Of a stretch of DNA of 10,153 nucleotides, positions 5,682 through 10,153 are shown piece by piece; positions within the stretch are counted from its first letter, which is position 1, and every line of letters starts with the position of its first letter. The stretch lies in contig JAENVZ010000086.1 of the NCBI GenBank assembly GCA_016650315.1, positions 1 through 10,153 of the forward strand. The letters run 5' to 3'. Under the pieces are notes generated by a model that saw nothing but the letters and a program-made list of their open reading frames with translations, was not told where the DNA came from and made no database searches. Source of the DNA: Alphaproteobacteria bacterium (GTDB taxonomy: Bacteria; Pseudomonadota; Alphaproteobacteria; Sphingomonadales; Sphingomonadaceae). The translations under genes and the position numbers were made by a program.

Positions 5682-6962
5682 ATGTTGGGTATCGACGCCA
5701 TTACAACGCCGCTGTTGCAACGATCCGGACTTGGTCCCGTTCTGACGGATGATGTCGCCGCATTGGAGCAACAGGCATCTCGGTTTGCGCGGACCCAGAT
5801 GCGTCCAGCAGGCCAGCGACTTGACCGGCTGTCAGCGACGAAGGTTATCGCACCTGGATCCCCCCTGTTCGATTATCTTGCAGCGGTTGAATCGTCCGGT
5901 CTCTTCGATATCTCCGCGTTAATGACGCTTGATGCGGCGGCACAGGCAACTTTGTTGCCGGTGCTGAGTGAGGAACTGGGTTGGGGCGATGTTGGGTTGG
6001 CATTACTCAGTCTTGTCGGGGCGTTTCCCGCATTCATGGCGATGATGACCGGAGACCCGGAACTCATTCAGCGATTTGGCCCCCTGCGTGGTTGCTGGGT
6101 CGGTGCGCAGCCTGATCGCGGGAGCGACCTTCTCGATATCAATGGCACCGAGCATTATCCCGCTGCAACCCGTCAGTCAGGGAATCTTATCGCGCATTTC
6201 GATGGCGACGATATCATATTGAACGGACAAAGCGCCGCGTGGATCAGTGGCGCCCCCATTGCGGAATCCGGTGTGATTTATGCCGCGTGCAAGGGTGGCA
6301 ACGGCATTTACGATACGGAGGGGCATCTCAATATGGCTGCCATTCTCGTCCCCTTTGATGAGCCGGGTGTGTCAAAGGGCTTGCCGCTCGATAAGTTTGG
6401 ACAGAGACCATTGCCGCAGGGCGAGATATTCTTCGATTCCGTACGTCTTCCGGCCCGCTATGCCTTTGCGGTCGGGGAACCCGCGCGCCTTAGCCTCTAT
6501 GGCTCGGTTACCTACGCCAATATGCACATGGCGATGCTGTTTGCAGGTGTCGCGCGTGCGACATTCGAGCATGTTCTGCGCTATGTACACGAGCGTCGGC
6601 AGGGCGGCGTTCCGCTCATCAAGCACCAACATGTACGGGCCAGGGTATTCGCGCTCTGGCAAAAGCTGGAGGCTGCGCGGGCCATGGTAACACGGGTTGT
6701 GGAGTTCAACTTCAGTTCCGGGGGGCCGCATGGTCTAAGCTCGCTCAATGGCAAGACCTTCGTTACCCGTGCAGCGTTTGAAATCGCAACGGAGGCGACC
6801 GCACTGTTTGGCGGGAATGGCCTGACCCGCGAATATCCGATTGAGAAACTGCTGCGCGACACGCAGACAGCCCTCATCCAGGATGGTGAAAACAACATGC
6901 TTGGTCTGATCGGCGGTGGCTGGCTCAACCGATGGTATGAAGAACTGCAACCCTACGGTTGA
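5682..6962 (+). CDS. Acyl-CoA dehydrogenase-like flavoprotein
   Basis: A 426-residue member of the acyl-CoA dehydrogenase family, expected to use FAD to desaturate an acyl-CoA thioester and pass electrons to ETF. The alpha-helical N-terminal domain spans about 20-135. The flavin/substrate loop is GAQPDRGSD (141-149), with Gln where a Glu-Pro is usual. A beta domain runs to about 270, with DKFGQRPLPQGEIFFDSVRLP near 237-257. The C-terminal helical domain has the Arg-Gln-Gly-Gly-Val-Pro segment (306-311), ALFGGNGLTREYPIEKLLRD (374-393) and QDGEN (400-404). In medium-chain enzymes the catalytic Glu lies in a YEGT motif. Here that site aligns with Asp401, with Glu403 two residues later, so the base is uncertain. 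The gene starts three bases after the NorF-like stop and is last in the unit, converging on an SDR. The family is firm; the substrate, and whether it acts as a dehydrogenase, are not. Confidence 0.9.
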   Translation: MLGIDAITTPLLQRSGLGPVLTDDVAALEQQASRFARTQMRPAGQRLDRLSATKVIAPGSPLFDYLAAVESSGLFDISALMTLDAAAQATLLPVLSEELGWGDVGLALLSLVGAFPAFMAMMTGDPELIQRFGPLRGCWVGAQPDRGSDLLDINGTEHYPAATRQSGNLIAHFDGDDIILNGQSAAWISGAPIAESGVIYAACKGGNGIYDTEGHLNMAAILVPFDEPGVSKGLPLDKFGQRPLPQGEIFFDSVRLPARYAFAVGEPARLSLYGSVTYANMHMAMLFAGVARATFEHVLRYVHERRQGGVPLIKHQHVRARVFALWQKLEAARAMVTRVVEFNFSSGGPHGLSSLNGKTFVTRAAFEIATEATALFGGNGLTREYPIEKLLRDTQTALIQDGENNMLGLIGGGWLNRWYEELQPYG

Positions 6963-6974
6963 GGCGTGCGGCTA

Positions 6975-7751
6975 TTAAAGTGTCGGCCGCGTTCCGCCAT
7001 CCACCATATATTCGACTCCTGTTATAAACGAGGCGCGTTCCGATACCAGGAATGACACCATATGGCCGATGTCGGCCGGTGTGCCCGGGTGTCCGAGCGG
7101 GATGCCGCCAAGCATATTCATCAACCCCGTGCGGGTCGTTTCGAAATCTTGACCGGATGCCTTAGCCATCTCGGCGACCAACTTACGTGAACCTGCGGTC
7201 TCGATGAATCCGGGTGCAATGGCGTTCACGCGGATTCCCATTGGCGCGTAATAGGTTGCGAGGCCCTTGCTGTAGTTTGCCAGCGCGGCCTTGGCCGCTC
7301 CGTAGGCCAGCAAGCTTTCGGGCAAAGGAAGGTGCCGGGCAATCGAGGTTATATGCACGATGGCGCCAGCCCTCTGCCGGATCATGTGTGGCAGGACCAT
7401 GCGATCCATGCGAACTGCGGGAAAAAGATTCAAATCGAAGGACGATTGCCAGTGACTGTCTTCCAGCATCATTGGACCACCTGCCGGTACATTCGATCCG
7501 CCAACGACATTCACCAGGATATCCACTCCGCCCAGGTGACTGATTGCAAGTTCCGTCCCGCGAGCAATATCCTCGGCGGTGCTGAGGTTGGCATGAAAGA
7601 AGGCATCTCCCCGACTGGCCTTTGGCTCTACCAAGTCAAGCGAGGCGACCTGCGCGCCATCATTTAATAATTGTATTACCACCGCCTCACCAATTCCGTT
7701 GCTACCGCCGGTTATGATGGCGCGTTTTCCTTTGAGATCCTGGATAGTCAT
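6975..7751 (-). CDS. Short-chain dehydrogenase/reductase (SDR) with atypical NVVGG motif
   Basis: A 258-residue classical SDR of normal length. TGGSNGIG is at 14-21. Asp39 after the second strand (SLDL) suggests NAD(H). The usual NNAG is replaced by NVVGG at 81-85. Asn108, Ser136, Tyr150 and Lys154 (YGAAK) form the catalytic tetrad, and APGFIET at 179-185 and DGG at 251-253 complete the fold. The ATG at 7751 has AAAGGAAA just upstream. It lies 34 bases downstream of the GMC oxidoreductase and is probably in the same minus-strand unit; its stop is 12 bases from the convergent acyl-CoA dehydrogenase stop. It should oxidise a hydroxyl or reduce a carbonyl on a pathway intermediate. The NNAG change is known in some active SDRs and need not mean loss of function. 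The family is firm, the substrate unknown. Confidence 0.92.
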   Translation of the reverse strand: MTIQDLKGKRAIITGGSNGIGEAVVIQLLNDGAQVASLDLVEPKASRGDAFFHANLSTAEDIARGTELAISHLGGVDILVNVVGGSNVPAGGPMMLEDSHWQSSFDLNLFPAVRMDRMVLPHMIRQRAGAIVHITSIARHLPLPESLLAYGAAKAALANYSKGLATYYAPMGIRVNAIAPGFIETAGSRKLVAEMAKASGQDFETTRTGLMNMLGGIPLGHPGTPADIGHMVSFLVSERASFITGVEYMVDGGTRPTL

Positions 7752-7785
7752 CGACTTTCCTTTCCATCCTGTCCTAAATTATCTT

Positions 7786-9414
7786 TTACAGCCGCCTATC
7801 GGGGATGCGGCGATCCTCACGCAGCATATCTGCGGCTTTTTCGGCGATCATGATTGTCGGTGCGTTGGTATTGCCGGATGTAATGACCGGCATCACCGAC
7901 GCATCGACCACACGCAAGCCAGGCACGCCATGCACGCGTAGACGCGCATCGACGACTGCGTTGGCGTCGCGGCCCATTCGGCAGGTTCCGACCTGATGGT
8001 ATGCGGTGCCGCAGCTTTCCTTGCCATATTCAAGCAAGGCCTCGTCAGGCATATCGTGCTGCGGCGGTCGGAATTGCTGTGGACGAAGATGCGCCATCGC
8101 GGGCGCAGAAAATATGCGCTGCATCAGGCGTAACGAGTCGATTGCCACGCGTTGATCGTCTTCATCTTTCAGATAGTTGTGCAGGATGGCGGGATGGTCC
8201 CTTGCATTTGGGTTCCGCACGCGCACCGTACCCCGGCTGCGCGGCTGGAGATTATAGATACCCCCGGAAATCGCATCGAAGCGGTGGGGTGGTGCGCCGG
8301 GGCGCTCGAAACTGAACGGGCCGGCCAGGAATTGCACATTGGGCCTTATTCGTCCTGGATCGCTCCGTGCAAAGCCTGCCAGCGGTGGCGCGCCCATGCA
8401 GAGCGGTCCGCGCCGGAACAGAAGATATTCGATCCCCATCCACGCCTTTTTGAGGGGATTGTGAAACCGTGTGTTGAGCGTATCCGCATGGTCAAGCCGG
8501 TAGGCGAAGCGCATGCTGAGATGATCCTGAAGATTTTCGCCTACACCTGGAAGGGCCTTTCGCACCATTATGCCATGTTGTCTCAGATGGTCGGCAGGAC
8601 CAATTCCTGCCAATTGAAGCAGTTGAGGCGAGCCGATGGCGCCAGCCGCCAATATAAGCTCCACAGATGCATTGATATGCCGCGCCGTGCCATCGTCGAG
8701 AATGACCTCGACGCCAGTTGCACGCTGCCCATCGAAGCGCAGGCTGTTTGCGAAGGCGTTGGTGAAGACAGTCAGGTTCGATCGTCGCATCGCTGGCTTC
8801 AGGAATGCCGTCGCTGTTGACCAGCGGCGCCCACGCCGCTGTGTGACATCCATGAAGCCGCATATTTCGGTATCGCTCATCGCCATATCATGGGCGGGAG
8901 AAAGGCCTGACTGCGCGGCAGCGTCACGAAGCGCCTCCAGCGATGGCCAGCGCATGCGCGGCGGCTCCACGCAAAGCGCACCGCCCACGCCATGATATGG
9001 AGCAGGGGGTGCGCGATAATCCTCTGATCGCATGAAATAGGGCAGTATGTCATTCCAACCCCAACCCGGATTGCCTGCATCTTGCCAGCCATCGTAATCC
9101 GCCTTTTGTCCGCGAATATACACCATGCCATTGATCGACGATGATCCACCCAGCGTGCGGCCGCGTGGAATGGGTGTGGCACGGCCACCGATGAAAGGTT
9201 CTGGCTCGCCCAGATAATTCCAGTCCAAGCTCTCCATACCCACGATCCTGCTGGTGCCGGCCGGGATGTGGATCCAGTGGTTTGTGTCCTTTCCGCCCGC
9301 CTCGATGAGTGCAACGCGCACAGCGGGATCCTCGCTGAGGCGCGCAGCCAGAACGCATCCCGCTGTTCCCGCGCCGATTATGACATAGTCGAAACTGTCG
9401 GAATTATGGTCCAT
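7786..9414 (-). CDS. GMC-family FAD-dependent alcohol dehydrogenase (choline / polyethylene glycol dehydrogenase-like)
   Basis: A 542-residue glucose-methanol-choline oxidoreductase that should oxidise an alcohol to an aldehyde using FAD, probably passing electrons to the respiratory chain. The dinucleotide motif GAGTAG is at 14-19 after YVIIG. GMC signature 1 ([20 protein letters not shown]) is at 83-102 and signature 2 ([16 protein letters not shown]) at 258-273. Catalytic His473 is in [10 protein letters not shown], and Asn517 in GNTNAPT is the second active-site residue, spaced as in choline oxidase. No signal peptide is seen. The frame extends to an ATG at 9480, overlapping the upstream SDR by 20 bases. 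The ATG at 9414 has AAGAGG four bases upstream and places Met ten residues before the FAD strand, so it is preferred. It sits between two SDR genes. The His-Asn pair favours an alcohol dehydrogenase; the substrate is not evident. Confidence 0.93.
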   Translation of the reverse strand: MDHNSDSFDYVIIGAGTAGCVLAARLSEDPAVRVALIEAGGKDTNHWIHIPAGTSRIVGMESLDWNYLGEPEPFIGGRATPIPRGRTLGGSSSINGMVYIRGQKADYDGWQDAGNPGWGWNDILPYFMRSEDYRAPPAPYHGVGGALCVEPPRMRWPSLEALRDAAAQSGLSPAHDMAMSDTEICGFMDVTQRRGRRWSTATAFLKPAMRRSNLTVFTNAFANSLRFDGQRATGVEVILDDGTARHINASVELILAAGAIGSPQLLQLAGIGPADHLRQHGIMVRKALPGVGENLQDHLSMRFAYRLDHADTLNTRFHNPLKKAWMGIEYLLFRRGPLCMGAPPLAGFARSDPGRIRPNVQFLAGPFSFERPGAPPHRFDAISGGIYNLQPRSRGTVRVRNPNARDHPAILHNYLKDEDDQRVAIDSLRLMQRIFSAPAMAHLRPQQFRPPQHDMPDEALLEYGKESCGTAYHQVGTCRMGRDANAVVDARLRVHGVPGLRVVDASVMPVITSGNTNAPTIMIAEKAADMLREDRRIPDRRL

Positions 9415-9418
9415 GATG

Positions 9419-9424
9419 CCTCTT
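9419..9424 (-). promoter_or_regulatory. Ribosome binding site supporting the GMC oxidoreductase start
   Basis: AAGAGG on the minus strand, four bases before the ATG at 9414. This supports starting there rather than at 9480, which would overlap the preceding gene. Confidence 0.5.
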
Positions 9425-9460
9425 AAAGAGAACGGTGACGCATTCGCGGGGGGAGGCAGC

Positions 9461-10153
9461 CTAGACCGAAAAGCCGCCATCGACTGCCAGGCGCGTCCCG
9501 GTGATCAGACCACTTTCCGGCAAACTGAGATAGGCGACCATGCTTGCAACTTCCTCCGCACGGCCATAGCGATCAATCGCCATCAGATCGATGTGAGGTT
9601 GGGCGATCGGGCTGTCTGCAGGGTTCATATCCGTGTCAATCGGTCCCGGTTCAACCAGATTGACTGTTACCCCGAATGGACCAAAATCACGTGCAAGCCC
9701 CTTAACGAGACCAATAAGCGCCGCCTTGCTCGCACCATAAAGGGCCAGGCCAGGAAATGGTGTGCGGGACGCCACTGTGCTTCCGATCACGATTACGCGC
9801 CCGCCGACGGGCAGCAGCGGCATGGCCGCTTGTGTCGTGAGCAGGATAGAGCGCACGTTGACCGCGAAGCTGCGATCAATTTCGGACGCGGTAAATTCTC
9901 CGAGCGGTTTGGAGATTGCAATCCCGGCATTGTGCACGATGATGTCCAGTTGCCCCAGGCGTTCCGTTACCTGCTGAACGATATTGAGGTTGTCGTCGGC
10001 ATTGCCGCTGTCGGACCTGAGCGCAATGGCATTGCCGCCCGCGGCCCCGATCCGTCTGACAACATTGGCCGCTTCCGTTTCGGAGCGGCTATATGTCAGC
10101 GCGATCGATGCGCCTTCGTGCGCCAATCTTTCACAGATCGCGGCGCCGATACC
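9461..10153 (-). CDS. Short-chain dehydrogenase/reductase, FabG-like (N-terminus off the right edge)
   Basis: 230 codons are visible, open from the window edge to a TAG at 9461. The first visible residues are Gly-Ile-Gly, the end of the TGxxxGIG cofactor motif, so roughly 15-25 N-terminal residues are missing. The TTG at 10126 is therefore an internal codon, not a start. LTYSR after the second strand (19-23 of the visible part), with Arg and no acidic residue, suggests NADP(H). HNAG is at 74-77, and Asn99, Ser125, Tyr139 and Lys143 (YGASK) form the tetrad. EPGPIDTDMNPAD (168-180) and VDGGFSV at the end are typical of the 3-oxoacyl-ACP-reductase-like SDR group. The GMC gene starts 46 bases downstream on the same strand, implying one unit of SDR, GMC and SDR. 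The substrate is unknown; despite FabG likeness, a catabolic role is more likely here. Confidence 0.9.
   Translation of the reverse strand, partial: GIGAAICERLAHEGASIALTYSRSETEAANVVRRIGAAGGNAIALRSDSGNADDNLNIVQQVTERLGQLDIIVHNAGIAISKPLGEFTASEIDRSFAVNVRSILLTTQAAMPLLPVGGRVIVIGSTVASRTPFPGLALYGASKAALIGLVKGLARDFGPFGVTVNLVEPGPIDTDMNPADSPIAQPHIDLMAIDRYGRAEEVASMVAYLSLPESGLITGTRLAVDGGFSV

Noticed and set aside
6948..6961. A small hairpin (CAACC, four-base loop, GGTTG) at the end of the acyl-CoA dehydrogenase gene as a terminator
   Set aside because: The stem is only five pairs and no T-tract follows, so it does not qualify as an intrinsic terminator.
8152..8820. A 222-codon plus-strand reading frame opposite the GMC oxidoreductase
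   Set aside because: The minus-strand gene carries full GMC signatures, and this frame shows no family motif.

Overview
The window looks like part of a catabolic gene cluster from an alphaproteobacterium, most probably a sphingomonad (Sphingobium, Novosphingobium, Sphingopyxis or a relative). The genus is an inference. It rests on the moderately high G+C coding, a large TonB-dependent receptor of the type that begins its plug with DIVVTAQR, and a typical sphingomonad mix of short-chain dehydrogenases (SDRs), an amidohydrolase, an acyl-CoA dehydrogenase, a GMC flavoenzyme and a CYP101-like P450. No RNA gene, CRISPR array, insertion sequence, phage gene or regulator gene was seen.

Layout. (1) Positions 1-3126, minus strand: amidohydrolase, then an NAD-type SDR, then the N-terminal 332 codons of a TonB-dependent receptor that runs off the left edge. 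A tandem A-rich repeat sits just before the receptor. (2) Positions 3127-3433: a 307-base divergent control region. It carries a good sigma70-type promoter for the rightward genes and paired AT-rich palindromes next to it. (3) Positions 3434-6962, plus strand: a CYP101-like cytochrome P450, a five-helix haem-copper oxidase subunit III homologue (NorE-like), a small three-helix subunit IV homologue (NorF-like) and an acyl-CoA dehydrogenase-like flavoprotein. The last three are almost contiguous. (4) Positions 6975-10153, minus strand: an SDR, a GMC oxidoreductase and a third SDR whose N-terminus lies beyond the right edge. The plus and minus units converge with only 12 bases between them.

How the genes may work together (inference): the receptor imports a bulky hydrophobic or terpenoid-like compound. 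The P450 hydroxylates it, the GMC enzyme and the SDRs oxidise the resulting alcohols, the acyl-CoA dehydrogenase desaturates an acyl-CoA intermediate, and the metal-dependent amidohydrolase hydrolyses or decarboxylates a ring-derived acid. The substrate cannot be read from the sequence. The P450 lacks the camphor-binding tyrosine of P450cam, so camphor is unlikely.

The most unusual point is the NorE/NorF-like membrane pair, with no oxidase or NO-reductase catalytic subunit in the window, sitting inside what looks like a P450/acyl-CoA dehydrogenase operon. Two start sites were moved inward from the longest reading frame (P450 and GMC), and the amidohydrolase start was moved from TTG to the ATG two codons on, using ribosome-site spacing and, for the P450, overlap with the promoter.
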